Of a DNA stretch of 64,000 bases, positions 52,532 through 62,322 are shown in pieces. The stretch is from contig NZ_ATUW01000005.1 of NCBI RefSeq assembly GCF_000420405.1, forward strand, positions 1-64,000, in the 5' to 3' direction. The translations under genes were made by a program, and so were the position numbers. Source of the DNA: Winkia neuii subsp. neuii DSM 8576. GTDB lineage: Bacteria; Actinomycetota; Actinomycetes; Actinomycetales; Actinomycetaceae. Below the pieces are notes generated by a model that made no database searches, was not told where the DNA came from, and worked only from the letters and a program-made list of their open reading frames with translations. Numbering within the stretch: the first letter of the stretch is position 1; every line of letters begins with the position of its first letter.

Positions 52532-54513
52532 GCTTCCTTGACTCCCCAGACTTCGCGGTAGAAGGCGAGCTCGGAATCCAGTGCCTTGCGAATTGCTGCG
52601 GCGGATTTAAGCACATGGCCCTCGTTCTCAAATTCTAGAACCGTAACAGCACCGTTCTTATTCAGTGCCTTTGCCATTGCGTCCGTCTGTTCGGCCGGCA
52701 CGATTTGGTCTGCGCGTCCCTGCACGAAGAAAGCAGGGGCGTGGATTTGTTCAGCGTGGCTCAGGGGAGAACGTTCCTCCCAGCGGGGATCGTTGGTGGA
52801 ATCTGCTCCCAGAAGTCGCCCTAAGTATTCAGACTCGAATTTGTGCAACTTTGTACTTAGTGCCTTTAGATCTGTGATGCCGTGGCGGGAGCACACGGCG
52901 GTAAAAACATCGGACTTAGCGGCCGCCAGCAGAGCTGTCATGCCCCCCGCGCTGGAACCGCGGATAGCAATTTTCTTGGGGTCTACCTTCCCTTGATCAA
53001 TTAGGCTCTTAGCGCCGGCAATACAGTCGTCAACGTCGTATACGCCCCAGTTGCCCAGGAGTGAGTCGCGGTAAGCTCGCCCGTATCCGGTAGAGCCCCG
53101 GTAGTTGACATCGAGGATAGCAAAGCCCCGGTTAGTCCAAAATTGCCTCGCCAAATTTAGGCCTGGCCGGTGGGCACTGGTGGGGCCGTCGTGAACTGTG
53201 ACGATGAGTGGCGGCTTGTCGCGTTTCGGCCCCTTGTAGGTTGCCGAGGTGGGAGCAAAGAAATACCCGTGACACAGTGCTCCGTCGGATGTGGACCAGG
53301 TTAAGGTTTCCGCGCGCGAAATGTCGCCCTTGGGGAGCGGCGACTCGATTGCCCGCCTAATCACTTGGGCTTTCGCATGTCGAATCTGTACGATGGAGGC
53401 CGGCTCGTAGGCGGAGTCTGCCAACATAACTACCCGACCGTTGTCGCAACAGACGTTGCCGGCGGGGCTCCAGCCTGTTTCCCAAGTCTCGAGTTGGCCA
53501 TTGTCGAGGCGTATCGCTCCGAGGGCGAAGTTGCCGTCTTCACTCCACCCAGCTACCAGGTGATCGTGGTCGAGATTGTCGTAAGAGTGCAAGCCTAATC
53601 GCCATTGCGGCGCCGAGAAAGCTTTGGTGGCCGGGTGCAATGCCCTAGTGCGCAGTTGCTCCTTCCAGAGGCCGCGAGAGACATTTTCGCTCGTATTGGC
53701 GCCACGAAATCCCTCGGTGCGGTAGAGGTTGGCCCACCCTGAGGAATCGTCGACGTGGATTAGATCGTCTTTTAGGGACCAGCGCGGCTGCGTTATGGAC
53801 ACCTTAGGATCGTCCAAAAGTACGGTGTGGTCGGCGAAGTCGCCCTCGAAAGTAAGAGGCGCCACATGGAGGGCAGACTGGTTCCAGTTCATTTGCGGGT
53901 GATTCCAGGTGATAAAAGCCAAAAAATCGCCGGCATTTGAAAGGGCAGGGGAGGCCACAAAATCATCCTTGTCCCAGAGCACCTTGATGTTGGAGGCCTC
54001 GCGGGCTGCTGTCCCATCGAGGGGAACTGCAACTAGTTTGTTGGCTACTCTTTGAGAATCAGTGTGATCTTCCATTACTGCAAAAACAATGCCGCGCACG
54101 GGATCTACTGTCATGTCCGCAAAACGGTAGGCCACCTTAGGGGTCAAACGGCGCAGACCGGCAGAGGGGTTTTCCAGATCGTACTTGTAGAGGCAGCCGT
54201 CGCCTCCGTGGGAGGCAACAATCAGATTATCTACAACGGTGTAGGCCTTGCCGCCGTGTTCGTGGACTCGGGTCCGTACATCCATCAGTTCGGAGTCGGC
54301 AGTCATGGGAAGAATTTCTTCGGTTCGCCCATCCAGTTGCCTACGAAGAAGTACATTGCGGCCTTCTTGGGCAGAGCGGGTTTCCACCCAATAAGTGTCA
54401 TTGCCGCAAACTCGCACCTGCGAGAGGCGGAAGGAGCGCCTAGTTAGCACGTCGGTGGTTAGATCAGAGGGCCAAGATCCGTATGGGGCCACTTGCAATG
54501 TTTCTTCGCTCAT
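52528..54513 (-). CDS. S9-family (prolyl oligopeptidase type) peptidase
   Basis: This 661-residue serine peptidase has an N-terminal beta-propeller (about 1-400) and a C-terminal alpha/beta hydrolase domain. The catalytic Ser is in IRGSSAGGMTAL, Asp in QGRADQIVPA and His in ENEGHVLK. NYRGSTGYGRAYRDSLLGNWG is the S9C signature. No signal peptide is seen, so it works in the cytosol on peptides. The ATG at 54513 has TAAACT 6 bases upstream. Confidence 0.92.
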   Translation of the reverse strand: MSEETLQVAPYGSWPSDLTTDVLTRRSFRLSQVRVCGNDTYWVETRSAQEGRNVLLRRQLDGRTEEILPMTADSELMDVRTRVHEHGGKAYTVVDNLIVASHGGDGCLYKYDLENPSAGLRRLTPKVAYRFADMTVDPVRGIVFAVMEDHTDSQRVANKLVAVPLDGTAAREASNIKVLWDKDDFVASPALSNAGDFLAFITWNHPQMNWNQSALHVAPLTFEGDFADHTVLLDDPKVSITQPRWSLKDDLIHVDDSSGWANLYRTEGFRGANTSENVSRGLWKEQLRTRALHPATKAFSAPQWRLGLHSYDNLDHDHLVAGWSEDGNFALGAIRLDNGQLETWETGWSPAGNVCCDNGRVVMLADSAYEPASIVQIRHAKAQVIRRAIESPLPKGDISRAETLTWSTSDGALCHGYFFAPTSATYKGPKRDKPPLIVTVHDGPTSAHRPGLNLARQFWTNRGFAILDVNYRGSTGYGRAYRDSLLGNWGVYDVDDCIAGAKSLIDQGKVDPKKIAIRGSSAGGMTALLAAAKSDVFTAVCSRHGITDLKALSTKLHKFESEYLGRLLGADSTNDPRWEERSPLSHAEQIHAPAFFVQGRADQIVPAEQTDAMAKALNKNGAVTVLEFENEGHVLKSAAAIRKALDSELAFYREVWGVKEA

Positions 54514-54519
54514 ACCACT

Positions 54520-54525
54520 AGTTTA
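54520..54525 (-). promoter_or_regulatory. -10 element TAAACT of the S9 peptidase-ClC operon
   Basis: TAAACT ends 6 bases before the ATG at 54513, with no ribosome binding site. Confidence 0.5.
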
Positions 54526-54662
54526 GAGCTCATTTAGAAATTTTGGCTCGCGAGGTTTACTGCCGCCAAAAGGTGGAAGAAAAATCTACTATTGCATGGG
54601 TGTGCATTTTACGCAGTTAGCGCCTGCGTTTAGACTGGAGTGCCTAGGTAGTCGGAGGAAAC

Positions 54663-56579
54663 GTGAGTGAACATCTAAAACACATCAAGTCTCCCGCAGA
54701 TTTGAAACGCTTGAACTCAGCCCAAGCAGTCGAGCTGGCAGCAGAAATACGGCACTTTTTAGTCCAGTCCGTATCGAAAACTGGCGGGCACCTCGGCCCC
54801 AATTTGGGCGTAGTTGAGCTTACTATCGCTCTGCATCGACAGTTCAATTCCCCGAGCGACCTTATTGTCTTTGACACCGGGCACCAGGCGTACGTGCACA
54901 AGCTGCTCACAGGCAGGCAAGATTTTTCGCACCTGCGCCAACGAGGGGGACTGTCCGGCTACCCGTCCCGCTCGGAGTCTGCTCACGACGTTGTGGAAAA
55001 CTCACATGCCTCCACCGCCCTGTCGTGGGCGGAGGGAATTTCCAGAGCGCGAAAAATTGACGGCAACGCAAACTGGGTTGTGGCTGTTATTGGCGATGGC
55101 GCACTCACGGGGGGAATGGCTTGGGAAGCTCTAGACACTATCGCTGAGGAGGCAGGGGGACGGCTAATTGTCGTTGTAAACGACAATGGCCGCTCTTACG
55201 CCCCTACCATTGGTGGGCTTGCCCACCACCTAGATGCAATTCGCACCAATCCACGCTACGAGAAAGCTCTCAATTGGGGAAAGAAACACCTCCGCTCTAA
55301 GGGCATGCCCGGCGAACTTGCTTACGATGCTTTGCACGGGCTGAAAGCCGGGGTGAAGGATGTACTGGTTCCCGACATGATGTTCGAAAACTTGGGGATC
55401 AAATACACCGGGCCTGTAAATGGGCATGACATTTCTGCTCTCGAATTTGCTTTTGCTAGGGCCAAAGAATACGGCGCTCCGGTTATTGTGCACACGATCA
55501 CCGAAAAGGGACGCGGCTATACTCCGGCCGAACAGGATATTGCCGACCGTTTCCACGCAGTCGGCAAGATACATCCCGAAACAGGTTTGCCAATCGCGCC
55601 GGCTAGATTCGGGTGGACCGCAGTATTTGCCGACGAAATCGTGAAGATCGCTCGCGAAGACGAGAAAATAGTTGGAGTGGTTGCCGCCATGATGCAGCCC
55701 GTCGGACTGCTTCCCATGCACAAAGAGTTTCCCGAGCGAGTCATCGACGTGGGGATTGCCGAGCAGAATGCGCTGACCATGTCCGCCGGTCTGTCATACG
55801 GGGGCAAGCACCCGGTGGTAGCGCTTTACTCCACATTTCTAAATAGGGCCTTCGATCAGCTTTTGATGGACGTGGCGCTACACAAAGAAGCCGTGACGGT
55901 AGTGCTAGATAGAGCTGGTATTACGGGCTCAGACGGGCCTTCGCACAATGGCATGTGGGATCTCTCCATCGGTGCAATTGTGCCCGGTCTGGCCGTGGCA
56001 GCGCCGCGCGACGAAGTGCGCGTACGCCAGTGCCTTCGCGAGGCCACGTCGTGGCAAGACGGCCCTACGCTGCTGCGCTATCCCAAAGGCTCGATTGGTG
56101 CCGACATTGATTCTTTAGGTGATCTGGAGGGGGAAGCGTGCGGAAAGTGGGCGGCTCACGCCAGCGCCCCACAGGTCGTTGCCGAGACAGGCACAAACGG
56201 ACCAAAGATCTTGATCATCGCCCTCGGAGCCTTGGTTGGAACGGGGATTGAGGTTTCCCGCCAGCTCGCCGATATTGCCTCTGTTCGAGTGGTAGATCCA
56301 GTTTGGGCAATGCCCTTGGATACACGACTCGGGGAGGCCACCAGAGACGCTGATCTAGTAGTCACTTTGGAAGACGGGCTTGCCCAATCAGGATTTGCCG
56401 CCGTCTTAGCCTCTTGGATGCAAGAACACAATTGCTTCACACCGGTGAAGAATTTTGGTATCTCGAAGCAGTTCCTGCAGCACGCCTCCCGAGACCAGCT
56501 ACTAGTCGAGCAAGAACTTACCCCACCCCAAGTTGTGAGCGTCATAACCGGGGCGCTCAAGAGTCTAAAGAGTAGCTAA
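54663..56579 (+). CDS. dxs: 1-deoxy-D-xylulose-5-phosphate synthase
   Basis: This 638-residue thiamine-diphosphate enzyme joins pyruvate and glyceraldehyde 3-phosphate in the first step of the MEP isoprenoid pathway. Key blocks are GGHLGPNLGVVELTIALH, DTGHQAYVHKLLTGR, VAVIGDGALTGGMAWEAL (thiamine-diphosphate and Mg binding), VIDVGIAEQNALTMSAGLS and RAGITGSDGPSHNGMWD. GGAGGAAAC leads into the GTG start. It feeds the prenyl synthase encoded earlier. Its 3' end overlaps the RNase D gene by 15 bp. Confidence 0.96.
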   Translation: MSEHLKHIKSPADLKRLNSAQAVELAAEIRHFLVQSVSKTGGHLGPNLGVVELTIALHRQFNSPSDLIVFDTGHQAYVHKLLTGRQDFSHLRQRGGLSGYPSRSESAHDVVENSHASTALSWAEGISRARKIDGNANWVVAVIGDGALTGGMAWEALDTIAEEAGGRLIVVVNDNGRSYAPTIGGLAHHLDAIRTNPRYEKALNWGKKHLRSKGMPGELAYDALHGLKAGVKDVLVPDMMFENLGIKYTGPVNGHDISALEFAFARAKEYGAPVIVHTITEKGRGYTPAEQDIADRFHAVGKIHPETGLPIAPARFGWTAVFADEIVKIAREDEKIVGVVAAMMQPVGLLPMHKEFPERVIDVGIAEQNALTMSAGLSYGGKHPVVALYSTFLNRAFDQLLMDVALHKEAVTVVLDRAGITGSDGPSHNGMWDLSIGAIVPGLAVAAPRDEVRVRQCLREATSWQDGPTLLRYPKGSIGADIDSLGDLEGEACGKWAAHASAPQVVAETGTNGPKILIIALGALVGTGIEVSRQLADIASVRVVDPVWAMPLDTRLGEATRDADLVVTLEDGLAQSGFAAVLASWMQEHNCFTPVKNFGISKQFLQHASRDQLLVEQELTPPQVVSVITGALKSLKSS

Positions 56580-57851
56580 GGCCTCATCTAGCAGGCTCGC
56601 TATGGTTTCGACCTGCCAAGGCCGGGCGCCGGCATGCTCTAAGATCTCGGCAACGTCCTTGCTCTCGTTGTAGGCCCAGGCCAGCTCCTTCTGAGCTGCC
56701 GGCGCGAGCAGTTTTTCCTGCCAGATGTTCAGGTGGTCGGCGAGCGAATGCACACAAAAGCGGACTATCTCGAGCCGTTCTGACGAACCGGGGCGCAACT
56801 TTGCCCACTGCCTGCGTCCTGGAAGCCCCTTACCTGAGCTATGTTTCTTTTTAGGCAGGGCTGATTCTGCCGTGCGCCCAGCCGCCCGCGCCGCCCGCGC
56901 CCAAATGGCTATGCGCGTGCGGGCGCGCTTTTCCCGGAATGCTCCTATAGAAAGGAGCTGCCGCCGGGAGGTCGCTTCAGCCTGGCTGGCAGCCACCATC
57001 GCTTGGTTTCGCAATATCTTGGTAGGGGCGATATTGAGTTCGCGGGCTACCTCGTCGCGCTCGACCCACAGCTGTCGGAGGACCTCCAAACCGCGGGGAG
57101 TGCGCACTTTACCGGCCCCAGGGACCTTCCGCCAAGGCTCCGCCGGGGCTTCTTTTGGGGGAGCAGTACGGATCGCCTCCATCTCTTGGCGGGCCCAATG
57201 AGCCTTGCCAGCAAGTTGGAGTGCCCTCGAGAGTTTGTTGCGCAATGGAATAAGTAGCTCCACGTCGAGGGCGGCGTAGCGCAGCCAGTCTTTGGGGAGG
57301 GGACGCTTCGACCAGTCGTCGGCCTGATGATCTTTGAGCAATGACTTACCTAGAGCGTATTCGCAAACTGCTGCGAGCCCAATATGGTCGAGCCCTAACA
57401 ACTGGGCGGCAACTTCTGTATCGAAGAGCTGATCCGGAAGCATCCCAACTTGGGCCAGACACGGCAAATCTTGGTCGGCCGCATGCAGAATCCATTCAGC
57501 TCCCTGACAGGCCGAATCTATGGGGGAGAGATCCCCAGAGCGAACGGGATCAACCAAAAAAGAGCCCGCGCCCTCGCGCCTAATTTGTACCAGATATGCC
57601 CGTTGAGAATAAGTAAACCCCGAGGCACGTTCGGCGTCAAAGGCAACAGGACCACGCCCCTTTGCCAGCCTTCTGCCCACCTCTTCGATCTGCCAATACT
57701 CCGAGACTACTTCGGGAATGCCCTCGGCCGGAGCGCGTACCAGTTCGACCTCGCTAACACCCTGCCGGGCTGCTTCAATGCCAGCTTGCCCGTCGACCGG
57801 CAACCTTTGGGCGTGGCGTTCGACCAGCTTTTTGGCAGCTTCCTCGTTCAT
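56565..57851 (-). CDS. rnd: Ribonuclease D-family 3'-5' exonuclease with HRDC domain
   Basis: This 428-residue protein has a DEDDy exonuclease domain (about 45-215): FDAERASGF, HAADQDLPCL and YAALDVELLIPL hold the acidic residues and the Tyr. An HRDC domain follows (about 240-320), and a C-terminal helical extension ends in DEALATL. It probably trims stable RNA 3' ends. It is co-translated with the upstream DUF3000 gene (ATGA overlap); dxs, rnd and DUF3000 also lie together in mycobacteria (Rv2680-Rv2682c, from memory). Confidence 0.9.
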   Translation of the reverse strand: MNEEAAKKLVERHAQRLPVDGQAGIEAARQGVSEVELVRAPAEGIPEVVSEYWQIEEVGRRLAKGRGPVAFDAERASGFTYSQRAYLVQIRREGAGSFLVDPVRSGDLSPIDSACQGAEWILHAADQDLPCLAQVGMLPDQLFDTEVAAQLLGLDHIGLAAVCEYALGKSLLKDHQADDWSKRPLPKDWLRYAALDVELLIPLRNKLSRALQLAGKAHWARQEMEAIRTAPPKEAPAEPWRKVPGAGKVRTPRGLEVLRQLWVERDEVARELNIAPTKILRNQAMVAASQAEATSRRQLLSIGAFREKRARTRIAIWARAARAAGRTAESALPKKKHSSGKGLPGRRQWAKLRPGSSERLEIVRFCVHSLADHLNIWQEKLLAPAAQKELAWAYNESKDVAEILEHAGARPWQVETIASLLDEALATL

Positions 57852-58411
57852 ACGACCTCGTGCAATTGAGTTCCGGTTAGCGACATCAATAAGTAATCTA
57901 TCGCCTGCAATTGAGGTCCCAAAATTTGACTATTAGGGCTCCACGACGCCCTCAGTTCAACGTGTAACCGCCCGCCAAGTAACTGCAGTGGCCCAAAAGA
58001 CTGCGATTCGGTGCGGGTTACGGTACCAGTGATGGCGTGCCTGCCGGCTCCAGCCTCGTCTAAAGCTTCGCCGAGCCATGCCCAGACAACGTCAGCGAGC
58101 AGTGGGTCCGAGGCAAACTCGTATTCAATCTCGCTGCGCGCCATTATTGCAATCCTGAAGTGCCCCTCCCAACCCGGTTGCCCCTGAGGGTCGTAAAGCA
58201 CCACGAAGCGGGCGTGAACGCCCTCGCCAGCAAGTGCGAGTGCGGCAGAAAACGGCGCCAAGTTAGCAGGGGCAGGTACCTCTTGGATCTGCCATCTAGA
58301 CTTTTTGCCAGTCTGTCTAAGCGAGAGTAATGCTTCGACAAACTCCTGCGGGGGCTGCTCGTTCACATACCACAATGTAGCCTTCTTTACAGAGGTTTTC
58401 CCCCGTCCCAC
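57848..58411 (-). CDS. DUF3000 protein
   Basis: This 187-residue protein belongs to the actinobacterial DUF3000 family, seen in PPQEFVEALLSLRQTG, EVPAPANLAPFSAALA, DVVWAWLGEAL and the Ser-rich beta strands before LQAIDYLLMSLTG. Function is unknown; the conserved coupling to RNase D hints at RNA metabolism. The start is a GTG with TAGGCT 6 bases upstream and no Shine-Dalgarno sequence. Confidence 0.87.
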   Translation of the reverse strand: MGRGKTSVKKATLWYVNEQPPQEFVEALLSLRQTGKKSRWQIQEVPAPANLAPFSAALALAGEGVHARFVVLYDPQGQPGWEGHFRIAIMARSEIEYEFASDPLLADVVWAWLGEALDEAGAGRHAITGTVTRTESQSFGPLQLLGGRLHVELRASWSPNSQILGPQLQAIDYLLMSLTGTQLHEVV

Positions 58412-58417
58412 GCCGAT

Positions 58418-58423
58418 AGCCTA
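58418..58423 (-). promoter_or_regulatory. -10 element TAGGCT of the DUF3000-rnd operon
   Basis: TAGGCT ends 6 bases before the GTG at 58411, the fourth use of this hexamer in the window. Confidence 0.5.
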
Positions 58424-58480
58424 ATCTTTTGCAGCTCGTACAAATGTGCATAGGATCGTCTAGAGGGCTAGGAGAAGCAC

Positions 58481-59797
58481 ATGAACGTACTTACCCAACT
58501 ATTCCTAGTTGTGGGTGTTGCTATGGCCGCGCCTATTTGCTCGAAGATCCTTTGTCGCGGCGTTATTCCCGAGGTCGTGTTTCTGCTGGCCGGCGGCATG
58601 CTGATAGGCCCTTATGCTTTGGCGCTAGTTGAGGTCGGTCCTGAGCTGTCGTTGCTGCGTGAGCTTGGGGTCGCATTCCTATTTCTGCTCGCCGGCTTCG
58701 AGATCAACCCGCAGGATCTAAAAGAGGGCAAGGGAATTAAGGCTTCCCTGGTGTGGCTAGTTTCGCTGTCGCTGGGGTTCGTAGTGGTTGTTGTTAGGCA
58801 TAAAGTAGACCCGTTCTCGGTTGAGGGAGCTGCGATAGCTATTGCTATGACCTCAACGGCAATAGGCACTTTGCTGCCCGTGCTAAAAGAACGCGGCGCT
58901 ACAGCCCGTCCCGTGGGAAAGCTAGTTTTGGCTCATGGGGCGGTCGGGGAGCTCGGCCCAGTAATCGCCATGGCGCTGCTGCTTGGCTACCGCGCGACTT
59001 GGGTGTCGGCAACGCTTTTAGGGCTATTTTTGACCCTGTCTGTCCTCTTAGCAGTTATTCCGAAACCATTTCAAAAATTTGGAGGACGCATAATTGCAGG
59101 CATTAATTGGGGGGCCGAGACTACAGCCCAAGCTACTGTGCGTATCATGCTTGTCCTCCTGGTAGGTCTGGTGGCCCTTGCTTCCAGCCTTGGCCTAGAC
59201 ATAGTTCTAGGAGCTTTTGCCGCAGGATTCGTGATGCGGCAAGCCCTGCCCAACGGACGCGCCGAATTGGAGCAAAAACTGGACGGATTGGCCTACGGCT
59301 TCTTCATTCCTACCTTCTTTATCGTTTCGGGCATGGAAGTCGATCCGGCAGCTCTTTTAGATTCGCCGGCTGGCGCGGCGACCTTTCTAATTTTCTTAAT
59401 AGGAGTGCGCGGGCTACCAGTATTTTTATCTACGTTCTTGGCACCCTCAGATCTGGAGCGCCAGCTGACGAACCGTCAAAAGGTTACAGTTGGCCTGTAT
59501 TCGACCACTGCATTGCCTATTATCGTTGCTGTGACACACGTGGCCCAGTTAGCCGATGCCATGAGCCAGAAGACTGCTTCTACATTAGTGATTGCAGGAA
59601 CTGCCTCAGTACTACTCATGCCGCTGTTGGCTTATATTACCGACCACGTTCCCGGCGCCGAGATCTTGGCAAAAAACAAGGCTCGAGCTGAAAAATCTAA
59701 ACCGGCCAAGCCTTCGGGCAAGGCAAGTGTAACAATAGGTAAGCAGATTAAAGCTGAGCAAAAATCCGCCTCGCAAAAGCGAAAGAAGGAGCAGTAA
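58481..59797 (+). CDS. CPA2-type cation:proton antiporter
   Basis: This 438-residue membrane protein has about 11-12 hydrophobic helices in its first 390 residues and a basic, Lys-rich cytosolic tail. LLAGGMLIGPYAL, FLFLLAGFEINPQDL and IAIAMTSTAIGTLLP are typical of the KefB/NapA (Na+/H+ or K+/H+ exchanger) family. There is no RCK or TrkA domain, so it is not a full KefB. AGGAGA precedes the ATG by 5 bases. Its TAA overlaps the pepN ATG by 1 base. Confidence 0.88.
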   Translation: MNVLTQLFLVVGVAMAAPICSKILCRGVIPEVVFLLAGGMLIGPYALALVEVGPELSLLRELGVAFLFLLAGFEINPQDLKEGKGIKASLVWLVSLSLGFVVVVVRHKVDPFSVEGAAIAIAMTSTAIGTLLPVLKERGATARPVGKLVLAHGAVGELGPVIAMALLLGYRATWVSATLLGLFLTLSVLLAVIPKPFQKFGGRIIAGINWGAETTAQATVRIMLVLLVGLVALASSLGLDIVLGAFAAGFVMRQALPNGRAELEQKLDGLAYGFFIPTFFIVSGMEVDPAALLDSPAGAATFLIFLIGVRGLPVFLSTFLAPSDLERQLTNRQKVTVGLYSTTALPIIVAVTHVAQLADAMSQKTASTLVIAGTASVLLMPLLAYITDHVPGAEILAKNKARAEKSKPAKPSGKASVTIGKQIKAEQKSASQKRKKEQ

Positions 59798-62241
59798 TGT
59801 CCAAACTCACCCGCGTTCTAGCAGGTAAACGCAGCGCCACCGCGAAAGTGGACACCCAGTCCGTCTACCTGGATTTGACGGGCGCCAAAGAGGCGGACAA
59901 CCACTTCCCAGTAGCCGTATGTCTGCAAGTTGAGCTCACCGAGGACTGGTTGGCCCTAGATGTGCAGGAGGGCATAGTCGAGGCCGTTGAGGTGGATTCA
60001 GTAGAGCCTAATTGGCATCAGGATGAGCACCAGTTGTGGATTACTAATCTAGGCCCAGGCCGCCACCAGGTGCGGGTGCGTGCGAAGATGACATATTCCC
60101 ACACTGGGCAGGGGTTACACCGATATCAGGATGCGCAGGGCGAAACCTACCTGTACACCCAATATGAGCCAGCCGACGCCCGTGCTGTTTATCCGTGCCT
60201 AGACCAGCCCGATCTGAAAGCTCGTTGGAACTTCACAATCGACGGGCCGGCCGACTGGACTATTCTCACGGGCGGGGCAGAGGTGTCGCAGGAGCCTGTA
60301 GCAGGCGGCATCCGGCATGTGTTCAAACAAACGCCCCCGCTGTCTTCCTATCTCACAGCGGTTGTCGCCGGACCTTACGCCCAGATCGATTTGGGTACTT
60401 GGCACGGTGGCAAAGAAAACATCGAAGTGCCACTGCGGGCTTTTTGTAGGCGTGAACTCGCCGATTCTCTGCCAGCTGAAGATATTGAAACCTGGACTAA
60501 AGCCGGGTTGGACTTCTACCACGAGCGGTACCAGTTTGACTACCCGTGGGGCAAATACGACCAGATTTTTGTGCCCGAATACAACCTGGGAGCAATGGAA
60601 AATCCCGGTTGCGTAACCTTTAACGAAAAATATTTGCGTCTTGGCGGTCCAACTGAGGCCGAACGCGAGAAACTCGCCAACACTCTTATGCACGAGATGG
60701 CCCACATGTGGTTTGGGGACCTGGTAACCCCGAAGTGGTGGGATGGTCTGTGGCTCAAGGAATCGTTCGCCGACCACGAGGGATACTCGGCTCTAATAGC
60801 AGCAACCGAATTTAAGGATGCATGGTCTTCCTTTGCGGTCGCCCGCAAAACTTGGGCGCTGCAGGCAGACCAGCTCCCCACTACCCACCCCATCCAAGCC
60901 AGTATTGTCGACGTGGATGAGGCAAAGCAGAACTTTGACGGTATCTCGTACGCAAAAGGCGCCGCCGCCCTCGCGCAGTTGGTCGCCTACGTCGGCCCGG
61001 ATGCGTTCGTCGCCGGGGCGCGCAAGTATTTCTCGGACCATGCCTTTGGCAACACTGAAATGTCGGATCTAACTAAGGCACTGGAGCTAACTAGCGGACG
61101 CGACTTGGATAGCTGGGTGAAAACGTGGCTGACTACCACCGGCCCCTCCTTTTTAGAGGTGCGCGACGGGCAGGTGGTGCGTACGAGTTCTGACACGCGC
61201 CCTCACGTTTTAAATGTGGGCTTTTTTGACAAGACTGGTGCCCGCCTAGCAAAGGAACAGGTTGAGCTCTCGGGAAGTTCAGTAACCCTTGAAAATAAGG
61301 GAGATTGGGTAGTACTGAACCAAGACGATTTAACTTATGCGCACTGCGGTTTGACCAATACTGTTCGCGAGAACTTGGCTGACGTGCTTCGCTCGTTACA
61401 GGAAAACTCTGCCAGGGCTGCTCTCTGGGCCTCTGCCTGGCAAGAAGTCCGCGACGGGGTACTTTCGCCCGCGGCGTTCACCTCGGCAGTGCTGAGTGCA
61501 GGACCTGGCGAGAGAGGAACGGTTCTCGAGACTTTGTTGAGCCAAACTCAAAAAGCTCTCTCCAGTTATACTTCCCCGGCTGAGCGCGAGCAGCTCGCAC
61601 TAAAGGCAGCTCGCAACTGCCTGCAAATCGCAGGCGATGCCCCTCTAGGCCAGGCGAAGGCAGCTTGGGCAAAATGCGCGGCGGAGCTAGCCGCGATTGC
61701 CGGAGACGAGGAAATTATTGCCGAGGTTGCAAGCGGGTACGGGCTCACCGAAGACGACGATTGGCGGCTGCTGGCACTAGCAGCGAAAGTTGGTTCGATA
61801 ACCCGGGAACAGGCACAGATGAAGCTTGCCAGCTCAGACACGGGTCGCTCACGCCAGCGGTTCCTCACGGTACTGGCTGCCTTGGATCCGGCCAAAGCTA
61901 AGAAACGCATTGTTGAGGACGAGCAGGCCACGAACGCGACCATAGACGCCCTTATGGAGGGCGTAGAACTTGCGGGGCGAGCGGTGACCGAGCCGAAACA
62001 GGCAGTTGCCGATCTAAATCTTGCTAAGGAGCTTTGGCCGAGGCGCGTGATTCAGATTGCAACTAGAATTGCCCACACCCTAACCCCGCACAACATCGAT
62101 ACCGATGGCACAGACAATCCTCCTGTGCTCGCGGCCTGGCAGGAATGGGTTGGCGATCTACCCGCAACGCTGGCACGAGTAATGGTTGAAGACCTAGACG
62201 AAGCTCGCAGGCGGGTTCGTATTCAAAACAAATGGGCTTAG
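59797..62241 (+). CDS. pepN: Aminopeptidase N (M1 family)
   Basis: This 814-residue zinc aminopeptidase removes N-terminal residues from peptides in the cytosol. GAMENPGCVTF is the exopeptidase motif, and HEMAHMWFGDLVTPKWWDGLWLKE gives the HExxH-18-E zinc site. A C-terminal helical domain of about 380 residues completes the usual length for actinobacterial PepN. It is co-translated with the antiporter gene. No terminator is evident before garA, which has its own ribosome binding site. Confidence 0.95.
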   Translation: MSKLTRVLAGKRSATAKVDTQSVYLDLTGAKEADNHFPVAVCLQVELTEDWLALDVQEGIVEAVEVDSVEPNWHQDEHQLWITNLGPGRHQVRVRAKMTYSHTGQGLHRYQDAQGETYLYTQYEPADARAVYPCLDQPDLKARWNFTIDGPADWTILTGGAEVSQEPVAGGIRHVFKQTPPLSSYLTAVVAGPYAQIDLGTWHGGKENIEVPLRAFCRRELADSLPAEDIETWTKAGLDFYHERYQFDYPWGKYDQIFVPEYNLGAMENPGCVTFNEKYLRLGGPTEAEREKLANTLMHEMAHMWFGDLVTPKWWDGLWLKESFADHEGYSALIAATEFKDAWSSFAVARKTWALQADQLPTTHPIQASIVDVDEAKQNFDGISYAKGAAALAQLVAYVGPDAFVAGARKYFSDHAFGNTEMSDLTKALELTSGRDLDSWVKTWLTTTGPSFLEVRDGQVVRTSSDTRPHVLNVGFFDKTGARLAKEQVELSGSSVTLENKGDWVVLNQDDLTYAHCGLTNTVRENLADVLRSLQENSARAALWASAWQEVRDGVLSPAAFTSAVLSAGPGERGTVLETLLSQTQKALSSYTSPAEREQLALKAARNCLQIAGDAPLGQAKAAWAKCAAELAAIAGDEEIIAEVASGYGLTEDDDWRLLALAAKVGSITREQAQMKLASSDTGRSRQRFLTVLAALDPAKAKKRIVEDEQATNATIDALMEGVELAGRAVTEPKQAVADLNLAKELWPRRVIQIATRIAHTLTPHNIDTDGTDNPPVLAAWQEWVGDLPATLARVMVEDLDEARRRVRIQNKWA

Positions 62242-62322
62242 TGTTTTGGTCGACTTCCCTCTCGCCGTTATCATTTAGTAACATAGTCGGTATATACATT
62301 GGCACTTAGGAAGCAGGAAAAG

